From JAAZKI01 sp012799905 (GTDB taxonomy: Bacteria > Verrucomicrobiota > Lentisphaeria > Oligosphaerales > Oligosphaeraceae), in assembly GCA_050949415.1 (NCBI GenBank), contig JBMNFR010000016.1:186001-250000 (forward strand): a stretch of 64,000 nt of DNA. Direction: 5' to 3'. Position 1 is the first letter of the stretch. Each line of letters opens with the position of its first letter. This document shows, one piece after another, positions 24,691 through 34,213 of this stretch. Position numbers and translations under genes: made by a program. The notes below the pieces were generated by a model. It ran no database searches. It saw only the letters and a list, made by a program, of their open reading frames with translations, and was not told the DNA's origin.

Positions 24691-25467
24691 ATGGGTTTGA
24701 GTTTTACATTTCTTGGTTCAGGCACATCGTATGGCGTCCCGATGATCGGCTGCCGCTGCGCAGTTTGCCAGTCGACTGACCCACGTGACCGTCGGCTGCG
24801 CTCGTCAGGCGCTCTTCGCTCCGGGACGACGACGCTGCTTTTCGACATCAGCCCCGATCTTCGCGAACAGGCTTTGCGAGCTAACCTGGACCGGCTGGAT
24901 GCCGTCTTTTTGACCCACACCCATGCCGACCATCTGCATGGCATTGACGACCTGCGGGGCTTCACGCGCCTCAGCCGGGAAATGCTTCCCCTCTACGCTC
25001 AAAAGGACGATGTCGACTTTGTGCGCCAGCATTTTAATTACATTTTCGATGACAATCATTTCTATCTGGGCTGGGGGATTCCCCGGCTGGATTTGCGGGT
25101 GGTGGACACGGCAGCTGTGCAGGTTGGCGACTTGTCGGTGCAGCCAGTGCCACTGCGTCATGGCCGGATTTCGGCCATGGGCTACCGCGTCGGCGGACTG
25201 GCCTACCTCACGGATTGCAGCGAGATTCCCAAGACGTCGTATCCACTGCTGCAAGACCTGGAAGTGCTGATCATTGATGGACTTAGATGGCGCGAGCATC
25301 CAACCCATTTTTCCTTTGAACAGGCATTTGCAGAGGCGCGTAAAATCGGCGCAGCGAGGACGTACCTGACCCATTTGGCGCATGACATTGCCCATGCAGC
25401 CACCGAGAAGCTGCTCCCAAAACATATTTATCTGGCGTACGATGGCCTTGTGGTCAATTGTTCATAA
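24691..25467 (+). CDS. PhnP-like metallo-beta-lactamase-fold phosphodiesterase
   Basis: A 258-residue MBL-fold hydrolase. The metal site motif is THTHADHLHGID (H-x-H-x-D-H), with further ligands in PLRHG, LTDCS and THLAHD. A CRCAVC cluster near residue 27 and GSGTSYGVP at the start are typical of the PhnP branch, which hydrolyses 5-phosphoribosyl 1,2-cyclic phosphate in phosphonate use and has relatives acting on other cyclic phosphates. No C-P lyase genes are in the window, so a general cyclic-phosphate phosphodiesterase is a safer statement. It is followed 27 bases later by the DUF4091 gene and may share its transcript. Confidence 0.82.
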   Translation: MGLSFTFLGSGTSYGVPMIGCRCAVCQSTDPRDRRLRSSGALRSGTTTLLFDISPDLREQALRANLDRLDAVFLTHTHADHLHGIDDLRGFTRLSREMLPLYAQKDDVDFVRQHFNYIFDDNHFYLGWGIPRLDLRVVDTAAVQVGDLSVQPVPLRHGRISAMGYRVGGLAYLTDCSEIPKTSYPLLQDLEVLIIDGLRWREHPTHFSFEQAFAEARKIGAARTYLTHLAHDIAHAATEKLLPKHIYLAYDGLVVNCS

Positions 25468-25494
25468 CTACAAGAGATTAAAGGAGTAAGAGGC

Positions 25495-28218
25495 ATGATT
25501 AGAAAAAAATTATGGGGTATGGCAATAGTGGCGGCCAGCTTGCTGCTGGGAACGACAGCTGTGCCAGGCCTGGACATCATTCCCGGCGGCTTTGTGCCGC
25601 TGTCCGCCAGCGTCATTGAGAAGGCGCCAGCGCCGGAAGGCGAGGTGATGCGCTTCCGAGGCAGTCATCAGCTGTACGTATCGCCGGACGCCGCTGGCCG
25701 GTTGTCCGTGGAGTTGTTCAACAAGCAAGTCGGCAAATACGATGCGATGGTGATTTATCGTCTGCTCACCCTGGGTGGCGACGAGTTGGCAGCAGGCGCT
25801 CTCAAGGTCAATACCGGCGCTACTCTTGCCAAAGATGATTTGGCGCCAGGCATTTATGCGCTGGAAGTCAATTCCGGAAGCAACTCGGTCATTGTGCGGA
25901 ATGCGAATGGGCTGTGCTTTGTCGCGGCTACCCAGTCGCAGCCGCTGCATCTGATTGAGGAGTGCCCGCGTCTGTATTTCCAGGTTTTGAGCGACAGCCG
26001 CGAAGTCGAATTGATCGTCAAAGGCCAGCCCACCTTGGAGCATGTGGCGGTCACGGTCTGGGATGGCGATGGCGCTGTCGTCGCCCAGGACAGCACTGTT
26101 GGCAAGCCCAGACATGTCTGCAAGCTGGTCATTCCAGTGGCGGACGGCCAGGCGGGTCGGCTCTGGAGCCTGCGCCTCAGCAAGGCCGGTGACTTGGGTT
26201 TTGAAGACATGACCTTGATTTTGGCGCGCGGCGTCGAAACCGTGGTGGCAGACCGGCCTTCGCGGCTGGCGTTGCCGCTCATGCAGCTGGAATGTCAGAC
26301 TGTAGACAAACATTCCCTGATCGGCTATCGCTTCAGCGAACGCCTGCAAGAAATCCCGGGCGTCAACGCCGCGCTTGAGTTCGCTTTTAGCGACGGCTCG
26401 GGTCGGCCTCCGCTGCAAAAGCAATGGACGGGCGCGTCTAACCTGAATAATGCCGGTCATTTTGAATTTAGCTATAACGACCTGGTGTTAGGTCAACTCC
26501 GTGCAGCCATCCGCGACAGCCAAGGAAAAACGCTGGCAGCCCGCAATGATAAAATCGCTGTCTGCCAAGGGGAGATGTACTCAGAAATCGAATGGATGGA
26601 GGAACACGAGCCAGCTCCAGTCCAGCCAACCGACCAGGCACGAGGCTTTCAGGTGTTCCAGCGCCAAGAGCCGGGCGACGTCCGCCCCAATAGCCGACCG
26701 CGGCCAGAGGAAATCGTCGAGGCGATTATGGACGCTATGGCGCCAGGCTGTTGGTCAGTGCAGTTCTTTGCATTGTATCCGTTGCGAGACGCCGCGAATG
26801 TCCGCCTGACGATTTCGGATTTGGTCGGCCCTGGCGGCGCAACCATCCGCAAGGAAGATATCGAATTGCGGGTCGTGCGGATATGGCCGCAGCTGACCGA
26901 TTGGAATGCCTCTACCTACCATGTCATTCCGGAGATGATGGAGGAGAAGGACAGCTTTGACTTAAGAGCGCGGGTTCCGCAGCAGTTGGCATTGCGCATA
27001 CCTATTCCTGCAGATGCAGCGCCCGGCTGGTATCGCGGTTCGGTCAGCGGCTTGGGCGGGGAAGTCGTCCAGGTCGCCCTGCGCGTTTTGCCGTATGCCT
27101 TGCCGGAAGTCAAGGGAATGACCTGGGGATTGTACTGCGACCCGGTGCGTTGGAAGATTTATTCCGACGACGAGGTTCGGCGTGAAATGCGTCTGTTCCG
27201 GGAGCAAGGCTTCAACGCCCTGATGATGTATCCGCTTAATACTGCGGTCTCGACTTGGGAAAACGGCGCGTTGAACGTCGATTTCGGCCGTTTCCGGGAT
27301 TATATGCGCATGTATAAGGAAATGGGCTTCAATGGCGTGGCCGTGATATCCATCCAAGGCATGGAAGGACACTTGAAACGCGCCATGAAATTAGACAAAC
27401 TCGAGTATAATGACGCCTTTCGCAAGGCCTTTAGGGATTTTTTGGCAGCGCTGCGACGGCTAGGCGAAGAAGACGGCTGGCCAGAATACTGCGTACACAC
27501 GGTTGACGAGCCGAGTGCTCGGCATGGAGCCGAAGAAGCCACCCGGACGCTGCGCCTGGTCAAAGAGGCCGGCTTCAAGACCTTCAACACTTGCTACGGG
27601 TCTTTTGTCCGGGACGTGCTCGATCCCTGGCTCGATTACCGTTGTTACAACAATGTCGGCTACGGCTCAACTCCAACCGAGGAGGCAGCCATTGCCTTGC
27701 GAAAGGAGACCTTGGCCGCAGGGGATCACTTCTGGCACTACGCCACCGGCTGCTATACCAACAGCGGCTTGATTGAGGACGGCAACATCTACTCGAACCG
27801 GCATCTTGGCGGCGTGCTGGTCTGGCGGGCGCAAATCACCGGCTCCTATACCTGGACGCTGCTGCGAGCGAAAAACGACCCCTACAATGACTTTGACGGC
27901 CGTGGTCATGCCGAACGCAAGGACGCCTGCACGGTCTATCCGACCCCTGATCGCAAGGGAATCATTCCGACGTTGCAATGGGAAGGCGTCCGCGAAGGCA
28001 TCTATGATCACCGTTTTTTGACTGTTTTGGATGAAATGATCAAGCGTGCGGTTGCCAGCGCCAATCCGGCCGAGCGAGCCCGTGGCGAGAAGGCGGCGCA
28101 GGCGCGCACTGAGATGTGGAAGACGATTGGCTGGACTTGTCGCAATGGAGCTGTCACCAATGCCCAGCTCCGCGCCATCCGGGCCAAAACAATCGAATTG
28201 ATAGACTCCCTGCGCTGA
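25495..28218 (+). CDS. Exported DUF4091 / GH123-like protein
   Basis: A 907-residue protein with signal peptide (MAIVAASLLLGTTAVPG). The N-terminal ~520 residues look like beta-sandwich domains. From about residue 535 the sequence is a (beta/alpha)8-type catalytic region of the DUF4091 group related to glycoside hydrolase GH123: WGLYCDPVRW, FNALMMYPLN, the acidic motif VHTVDEPS near residue 667, then NNVGYG and HYATGCYTN, and the closing LQWEGVREGIYDHRFL at about 826-841, which is the usual mark of this family. The Asp-Glu pair in VDEPS is the likely catalytic pair by analogy with GH123. The substrate is probably a glycan with N-acetylhexosamine, but this is inference. AGGAG precedes the ATG. 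Confidence 0.85.
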   Translation: MIRKKLWGMAIVAASLLLGTTAVPGLDIIPGGFVPLSASVIEKAPAPEGEVMRFRGSHQLYVSPDAAGRLSVELFNKQVGKYDAMVIYRLLTLGGDELAAGALKVNTGATLAKDDLAPGIYALEVNSGSNSVIVRNANGLCFVAATQSQPLHLIEECPRLYFQVLSDSREVELIVKGQPTLEHVAVTVWDGDGAVVAQDSTVGKPRHVCKLVIPVADGQAGRLWSLRLSKAGDLGFEDMTLILARGVETVVADRPSRLALPLMQLECQTVDKHSLIGYRFSERLQEIPGVNAALEFAFSDGSGRPPLQKQWTGASNLNNAGHFEFSYNDLVLGQLRAAIRDSQGKTLAARNDKIAVCQGEMYSEIEWMEEHEPAPVQPTDQARGFQVFQRQEPGDVRPNSRPRPEEIVEAIMDAMAPGCWSVQFFALYPLRDAANVRLTISDLVGPGGATIRKEDIELRVVRIWPQLTDWNASTYHVIPEMMEEKDSFDLRARVPQQLALRIPIPADAAPGWYRGSVSGLGGEVVQVALRVLPYALPEVKGMTWGLYCDPVRWKIYSDDEVRREMRLFREQGFNALMMYPLNTAVSTWENGALNVDFGRFRDYMRMYKEMGFNGVAVISIQGMEGHLKRAMKLDKLEYNDAFRKAFRDFLAALRRLGEEDGWPEYCVHTVDEPSARHGAEEATRTLRLVKEAGFKTFNTCYGSFVRDVLDPWLDYRCYNNVGYGSTPTEEAAIALRKETLAAGDHFWHYATGCYTNSGLIEDGNIYSNRHLGGVLVWRAQITGSYTWTLLRAKNDPYNDFDGRGHAERKDACTVYPTPDRKGIIPTLQWEGVREGIYDHRFLTVLDEMIKRAVASANPAERARGEKAAQARTEMWKTIGWTCRNGAVTNAQLRAIRAKTIELIDSLR

Positions 28219-28323
28219 TTGAACGCAGAGTGTCGCTAAGAGCGCTAAAAAAATCTTGGCGCGCCAAGCGGTTGGTCCACCTTTGTTATCAAGCGCCTCG
28301 CAGACGAATTTTTGGCCAAAAGT

Positions 28324-29556
28324 CTACTCAATCAGGTCGAGCGGCTGGCGCCAGGCAGCGATGGCGGCGACTGGCGCAGCAGCGACCAGGCAGACTAACA
28401 GGGTGATGGCCAGGCCGTGCACGAGCTCAAGCCAGGGCACAGCGAAATTCCATCCCATGCCGCCAAAAAAGCTCAGGTGGGTGGACATCTGGGCGCTGCA
28501 AACCCCCGCAAATAGCGCAAAAGCCAGACTGACTGCGGCTGCCGCTACGGCGATGATAATGGCTTCGCCGAGAATAAGGCGGAAAAGACCTGCACCACTG
28601 AGTCCAACCGCACGCATCAGGCCGATTTCGCGCCGTCGAGCCCGCAGGGAGGCGACAGCAGTGTTGGCGACAGCGAGCGAGGTGACCAGTAGGATGAGGA
28701 AAGGCATCTTCAACATGCCGGCAACGACGGTGTCGGTGCGGTTGTTGATGCTCTGATGCAATTCTGCGGTGACGGTCGTCCGTAAATGCTGCTGGCGGAT
28801 GATGGCATCACCGCGGCCGGGTATGTGATAGCGTTCGCCAACATGGCGGTCTGCAATGTCTTGCAAGGAAGCGACAATGGCGGTGCGGTCAGCCCCAGGC
28901 TCAAGGTTGAACCATAGATAATGGATGCGGTCAAGAGCGAAATTGCTTTTGACCGTGTCATAGTCAGCGAAAATCATGGCGGCCGTCCGGCTGGCATTTC
29001 TCCGAGTGCCGGAGAACTTGGAGAACCAATGCCAGCCTTTGAGGTCGATGATGCCAGCCACCAACAGGGTGACTGGACGCTCCGGGGAATCAGGCGGAAT
29101 GACCGCAAAAGAATCACCAGTCTTCAAATTGGCGGCAACCGCAAAGTGAGCCGGGATAAGGCAGGCGTTGCGCTGTCGGGAAAGCTCCGCTAAGGCGCGT
29201 TCCCGGTCGGAGCGGGGCTGGAAGTCAAATGGCAGCAAGGGCGTCGCCCCGGTCAGGCCGGCTTCGGTGTCAAGGCCGAGGATGACGACATTGTCCTGGC
29301 GGGTTACGCTTTGCCGATGAGCGCTGCCAGTCAAGTCAGCAGCCAGCCGGACTTGCTCTACTGCGACAGGCAGACAGGCCGAAGACTTGCTGCCGTCGAT
29401 GCGGCGGACGTCTGGCAGCGACTCCTCTGAAATTCCCCCAGGCATGATGGCGACAAACATGTCCGGCATCCAAGTGCCTGGAATAAAGGGAATCAGCATT
29501 GACGCGCTCCAGATGAGGACGGTCATGTACAGCCCCAGAGCCAATGGACAAGGCAA
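28324..29556 (-). pseudogene. ABC exporter permease, C-terminal fragment (FtsX domain)
   Basis: About 400 residues: one membrane segment (ALGLYMTVLIWSASMLIPF), a large periplasmic part and three closing segments with the FtsX/MacB signature VANTAVASLRARRREIGLMRAVG. The frame has no convincing start of its own; its first residues continue the middle fragment at 29336-30358. Removing one T near 29539 (- strand GGC-T-CTG) would restore VIALSIGLGLYMTVLIWS, so a single-base frameshift separates the two. It is the last cistron of the leftward ABC unit. Confidence 0.75.
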
Positions 29557-30358
29557 TCACGGTTCCAGACGCCCGCCATAAATTGGCGTCTAACTGCGAA
29601 CGGAGAAAATTCGGCTCCAGGCCTAAACATCGTGCAAGAACGCCCTGAAGCAGCAGGCGACAGCCGGAATAGACCGCCGGCGCCAGCAGCACAAAGGAAA
29701 GCGCCATGGCCGGACAGCCGAGAAAAGCATACAGGCGGATGCGGGTGAGCTCCGGCAAGCCGGGCAGAAAAACTACGAGGGGATTGACTAGGAGCAGGGG
29801 CAGGGCGGTGAGCACAGCTGCGCGCGGAATTCGTCGTCGTTCGGTCATGCCTAGAGGCGCCATAGCGTCAAGTGGCCGGATGCGGGTGGCGCGCCAGGTC
29901 GGATAGGCGGCAGCCAACAAAGACCCGAGCAGGGCGCAGACTCCCGTTAAGCTAATGGTCCAGAAGCCGATGCGGGCGTCAGCCATTTGTCCGGCCGAGT
30001 TTGAGACAGCAGGCAGGATAGCAAGCAAAATCCACCCTGAAGCCAGGCCGCCAACCCAGCCGATGACGCCCAGAAAAATGGCCTCAAGCACCACGCCGGC
30101 AGCAGTCTGCAAGCGCGTGAGCGCCACGGTGCGCAAGACCGCAAGCTGGCGGACGCGTTCATCCAGGCCCATGCCGAGGCTGGTGAAAATGATGACAAAG
30201 GAGACCAACATGGCCAAGCCAGTGGCGGAATACGCCTGCATCTTTTGAAAGTTGGCGGTGATGGACGATTGGCTGGAGGAAAGCAGGTCAGCTGTCCTTA
30301 TCCAGGCAGTGCCCGCGGGGAGGGAAAAGCCGAGGCGGCTGGCTGAGTCACTCGGCAT
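29336..30358 (-). pseudogene. ABC exporter permease, middle fragment (first FtsX domain)
   Basis: Carries the first three-segment FtsX domain (SATGLAMLVSFVIIF, then SLGMGLDERVRQLAVLRTVA, the usual coupling helix region) and two more membrane segments. The part after about 29540 (AVHDRPHLERVNAD onward) is out-of-frame translation. Its ATG overlaps the end of the N-terminal fragment by 11 bases, but the join falls inside one protein domain, so a second frameshift near 30350 is more likely than a natural gene border. Confidence 0.7.
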
Positions 30359-31238
30359 CTGCGGTGTCCTTTGGGCGTAGTTTGACCGCGAAGCAGGACG
30401 GCGCTAAGCTGCCGCCAGCGATTTTTTCCGCTTCAGTCCAGCTGACCAGGATGCCATTGGCTGGCGGTGGATGGAGTTTTTCGCCATCGCGGCTGTGGAT
30501 GGCCAAGGAACTGGTTTCCATGGCGTCAGAAATGGTTCCCACCACCGCCAAAGTGAAGGTTCCGGCTAATGAGCCGACCGGAAAGCTGTCGCCGACGCGC
30601 AAGCTTGCTCTTTCAGCGAGGCGATCCGGAATGACGCAGGGGATGGTTTCCTGAGGCTGACTTCCCGCTTCCTGGCGGGGACTGGAGACGAGTCGCGGCA
30701 GCCAGGCGCCGCTGGTCAGCTGCCTAGGCGGCGTTTCAGCCGTGGTGGCGATGACGACCGGGCCGCGTTGGGGCAGACCGTAGCTTGGCGGCGGCAGCGC
30801 CGTGGGTGTCTTGTTGTCGCTGCGGCTTTCAGTCCCGCTGCCGCTTCCCGGGCGGCTCCGGTCGGTTTTCTCCGCCTCGGGTCGCCGTGCTTGCGGCGTC
30901 GCGTTGCTTGGACGGTTGCCGCCTGGCCTGCCGCCCAGACGCGTGGTCACTGTAATCGTTGCCAGTGCTGTCACCTCGTCGACTGCCGCCTCGGCGGCAA
31001 TAGCGTCATGAAGGCCGGTTGGAAGGTTCTTGTCCCGGCTGGCTAGTCGCAGGATCAGAAGATCGGCTTTGCCAAAGGGATGCTCTTGGTCAGCGTTGGT
31101 TTGCGCCAGGATGGCGTCATAGCCGGCGACGATCCAGGCCACTACGGCAGCTGCCGCCATCATGGCCAGACCAGTCAGAATCAAGCGCCCAGGGTGGCGC
31201 CATACGTTGAGCAAAAATAATTTGAAAGTGAAGAACAT
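30348..31238 (-). pseudogene. ABC exporter permease, N-terminal fragment (MacB-like periplasmic core)
   Basis: 296 residues: a first membrane segment (LILTGLAMMAAAAVVAWIV) and a periplasmic core rich in Pro/Arg/Ser low-complexity sequence (residues ~105-150), ending in SCFAVKLRPKDTADAE. Together with the two fragments downstream it would form a ~960-residue, double-FtsX permease of the macrolide/lipoprotein exporter superfamily. The intact ATPase gene ends 43 bases upstream of this start, in the usual ATPase-permease order. Confidence 0.75.
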
Positions 31239-31281
31239 AGTCGGACAGAGAAAAGTTTCCCATGCTTATATGGTCGCAGCG

Positions 31282-32040
31282 TCATGCCTGGATGATACTT
31301 TGATAGGCAGCGGCCAAGGCTTGGGCGTCGTTTTGATCTGACGACGGAATTTCCCCCACTAAGCGCCCGTCTTTCAGGACGAGGGTTCGCCGGGCCCAAG
31401 CCGCCACCGATGGTTCGTGGGTGACTACGAGGATCGTCTGCTTTTCCTGCTCGCAGCAGGTGCGCAGCAGCTGACACAGGTTTTGGCCGGACTCCGAGTC
31501 AAGGCTCCCGGTCGGCTCATCGGCCAGGATGATAGCCGGGGCTGGAAGCAAAGCCCGGGCAATGGCGACGCGCTGCTGTTCGCCGCCGCTCAGTTTTCCC
31601 GGACGTCGATCAAGTTTGTCATCAATGCCGAGAAGAGACGTGATGCGCAACAGTCGTTCACGATCGCAGGCCCGGCCGTCGGCTTGCACCGGCAGGGTGA
31701 TATTGTCTTGCACTGAGAGCGTTGGAATCAGATTGAAAGCCTGGAAGACAACGCCAATCTGACGGCGGCGAAGGGCTGTCATGCGACGGTCGGAAAGCGT
31801 GGCGATGTCAGTGCCATGAATGCGCACCTGGCCGGAAGTGGCGTCGGTCAGCCCGGCAATGACGTGGAGCAGCGTGCTTTTGCCGGAGCCGCTGGGTCCC
31901 ATGATAGCGACAAAGTCGCCGTCAGCCACTGCCAGCGAAACACCGTTGAGCGCTGGGATGTCAACGCCTTCCTGGCGAAATCGCTTGTGGAGATTCTCGA
32001 CGACGAGGGGCAGGCTGGATTGGTCATTGGGTTGTGGCAT
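31282..32040 (-). CDS. ABC transporter ATP-binding protein (LolD/MacB family)
   Basis: The 252-residue ATPase drives the adjacent FtsX-type permease. All motifs are present: Walker A GPSGSGKSTLLH, Q-loop FQAFNLIP, signature LSGGEQQRVAIARAL, Walker B IILADEPTGSLD and switch VTHEP. The ALNGVSLAV opening and the TGSLDSESG block are typical of the MacB/LolD branch. It is the first gene of a leftward pair; the permease is broken, so the ATPase is probably on its way to decay or its product is inactive alone. What the system exported cannot be told. The 430 bases upstream contain no gene. Confidence 0.92.
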   Translation of the reverse strand: MPQPNDQSSLPLVVENLHKRFRQEGVDIPALNGVSLAVADGDFVAIMGPSGSGKSTLLHVIAGLTDATSGQVRIHGTDIATLSDRRMTALRRRQIGVVFQAFNLIPTLSVQDNITLPVQADGRACDRERLLRITSLLGIDDKLDRRPGKLSGGEQQRVAIARALLPAPAIILADEPTGSLDSESGQNLCQLLRTCCEQEKQTILVVTHEPSVAAWARRTLVLKDGRLVGEIPSSDQNDAQALAAAYQSIIQA

Positions 32041-32349
32041 GGCAACGTTGAAATGAAAGGCGGTGAGTATGTTTCGTCAGGCGCAGGCCAGGTAAGGTCT
32101 GCTGGGAGATGCCTAATAATATAAGCAGGTTTGATACCATGACGCCTGGACTGCTTATAAATACGGATGAAAACAATGAAAAGTGCTGGCCGATGCACGT
32201 TTTTAGGGCGCCCCTGCCGGAAATCAGGGCAACTGGATGTGACTTGGGCGTTCTTTGACTGCTCTCCGCAGACATCACCGCCTGTCTGCCGCACATGTGA
32301 AAAAGTGGCAGAAAGCAGGCTTAATTGCGATCTTTTTTTTATAAGAAAT

Positions 32350-32377
32350 TTGACTGGACATTGACTCAAAGTATAAT
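32350..32377 (+). promoter_or_regulatory. Sigma-70-type promoter
   Basis: TTGACT (32350-32355), a 16-nt spacer and a perfect TATAAT (32372-32377). The next gene on this strand starts at 32919, so a leader of ~535 bases containing a double-hairpin element would result, or the promoter serves a short RNA. Confidence 0.6.
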
Positions 32378-32443
32378 GTTGGTAATGTGTAAGAACTTGT
32401 GATAGAAAGAGAGATTTGGCACAGCGATTCTGTTTGTTAAACG

Positions 32444-32537
32444 TCCGGTAGTGCCCCTACTGGGCACCAGTTTTGGGGTATGCCTTCCCCCAGGCTAAAG
32501 CCTGGGGTTAAGCATGGTCAAGCGCCTACGGCGCGGA
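32444..32537. repeat. Double-hairpin dispersed element, copy 2
   Basis: GTAGTGCCCCTACTGGGCAC, CAGTTTTGGGGTATGCC, the perfect hairpin CCCCAGGCTAAAGCCTGGGG, GTTAAGCATGG and GCGCCTACGGCGC. This is the best preserved copy: all three stems are intact. The flanks 32041-32349 and 32538-32918 show no gene; both were read for RNA genes without result. Confidence 0.85.
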
Positions 32538-32918
32538 TTGCATGCACAAATGCTTGTTAAGCAGCTCACGATGAATCAGCAACATGTAGTTGCTGAAGCG
32601 GTATTTGATAGTACGCACAGGAGTCATGGCCATCCGCGATGAGACCAATCTCAGATATATCAGCCTAAAAACCTACAAGCATTCATCACAAAACTTCGCA
32701 CATTAACAAAATTATCTTTAAAGTAGCGCTTATGTGTCTCCCTAGCCCAGGCCATGTCGAAAAAGGACACAGCCAAGACAGCTATTCCCGGGCAATGACG
32801 GGAACGCCGGCGAGACCTGCGACTCTGCGGACAATCTGAGCACGTGCCCCAGATGTGCTGATGCCTATTTTCACCACAGGTTTGTTCTTCCTAATTGAAA
32901 CAAAAGGAGGTAATTGAA

Positions 32919-33851
32919 ATGCAGATACTGAAGCCATTTTTGTTGTTTTGTATTTCCTTCATTAGCGTTTCATCTGCCAATTCAACCAACAAAAACTGGG
33001 AAATCACGCGTAGTCTCATCAAAGAAGCGAATGCCGTAGACAGTAAGTTACTGGATAAGGCTGCTGGCAAGGGAAGGAGTGATTCTGCAAAGTTAGAATC
33101 GCGCCGTGCTTGGGAGAAAGTCAAAGCACATTTAGACTCGTTATCTTTGGACGAATTAGTCGAGACGGCAGCCGCCGCTGCAGAGTATGTCGTCCACCGT
33201 ACTGAATTAACTGATGAGCGGGAACGCGAAGCAGCCGCTGCGTCCGATGTCGGGTTTGTATTATCCATTTACCCTTCTAAAAATCCGACTGCCGCAGATT
33301 TTGATTCTCTCGTTCAAAGAATCAAGAATAGCCAAGAGTCAGTCTATTTCAGAATAGCTTTACTTGCATGGTTCAGAGACCTGATAATGCAAGAGAGATT
33401 ACCTGCAAATCATGCTGAACATATTATGAATAGTGTCATATTGGCTAGCCGTGACGTACTTTGTAACCACCAAAATCCAGAAGCGCTCCGGCTTGCAGCT
33501 CACCATGCCTACATTGATGTTATTATCCATGATATTTTATCTGTCTGCCAAAAAAATGATGCGCTTCGCCCTTATTTAAGCAATTCGGGGAAGAAATCAG
33601 AACTTTTTAAGCACCTTGTCAATGGAGATATTATAATTTCGGATGAAGTTAAGATGCGTTTGCTGGATAGAAATAAAAATATTTCTTGGCTGTTAAACAA
33701 TTTTAGTCAGGAATTAAAAAACTCCCCTCCTGAGCGTGTAAAATCAATGATTAATCTCATGCTTCGGAAGTTAAATAATATACCAATTGGTGAGACGGAA
33801 TATCAAGAGGCGGAGAGGCTGCGAGCAGCAACAACTAAAAAGGTGGAATGA
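32919..33851 (+). CDS. Exported helical protein, unknown function, AT-rich
   Basis: 310 residues with a signal peptide (PFLLFCISFISVSSANS). No family is recognised. The mature part is predicted by eye to be almost all helix, with Ala/Glu/Arg-rich stretches (DELVETAAAAAEYVVHRTEL) and no cysteine pairs or metal motif. Its codon use and base composition are clearly more AT-rich than the surrounding genes (for example AAT, AAA, TTA codons are frequent from 33600 on), which points to horizontal acquisition. The start is the ATG at 32919 after AAAGGAGGTAA, the best ribosome site in the window. No cotranscribed neighbour. Confidence 0.8.
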   Translation: MQILKPFLLFCISFISVSSANSTNKNWEITRSLIKEANAVDSKLLDKAAGKGRSDSAKLESRRAWEKVKAHLDSLSLDELVETAAAAAEYVVHRTELTDEREREAAAASDVGFVLSIYPSKNPTAADFDSLVQRIKNSQESVYFRIALLAWFRDLIMQERLPANHAEHIMNSVILASRDVLCNHQNPEALRLAAHHAYIDVIIHDILSVCQKNDALRPYLSNSGKKSELFKHLVNGDIIISDEVKMRLLDRNKNISWLLNNFSQELKNSPPERVKSMINLMLRKLNNIPIGETEYQEAERLRAATTKKVE

Positions 33852-34034
33852 TTATCTGGGGCGTCTGATTTTACAATGCTTTGGCAACAATGTTCAGTAG
33901 TAGATTTGTGTAATCAGTAAGCCATTGATAACGCCATTCTTGTTGCTTTTCGTTTCCAGCGCCAAAGGCATGCCCCAAGGTGACCCAGGACGAATATTTG
34001 GTTTATGGCTTCGGTTGCTGGGGCACACCTCTCC

Positions 34035-34115
34035 AGGGCACTGCTTCCTGGGGAGATTAATTACCCCAGCTTGGTGGGCTGAGGTGAAGCATCATTATGC
34101 GCCTACGGCGTAAAT
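34035..34115. repeat. Double-hairpin dispersed element, divergent copy
   Basis: CCTGGGGAGATTAATTACCCCAG replaces the usual first hairpin, followed by GGTGAAGCATCATTATGCGCCTACGGCG and AATCCGCTTG. The tail matches the copies at 13835 and 38666. The flanks between 33852 and 34213 hold nothing else. Confidence 0.6.
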
Positions 34116-34213
34116 GAATCCGCTTGATGTGATCATGCCAGCGCTTGCAGGCTAAAAGCCCACTGCACGGTCTGGATACAGGCACGCTCGGTTCCGCAGC
34201 ATAATGCTTGGGT

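Noticed and set aside
32700..32890. Structured RNA (tmRNA, SRP or RNase P type) in the gap before the AT-rich gene
   Set aside because: Some short GC-rich stems occur but none of the universal motifs of these RNAs could be found.
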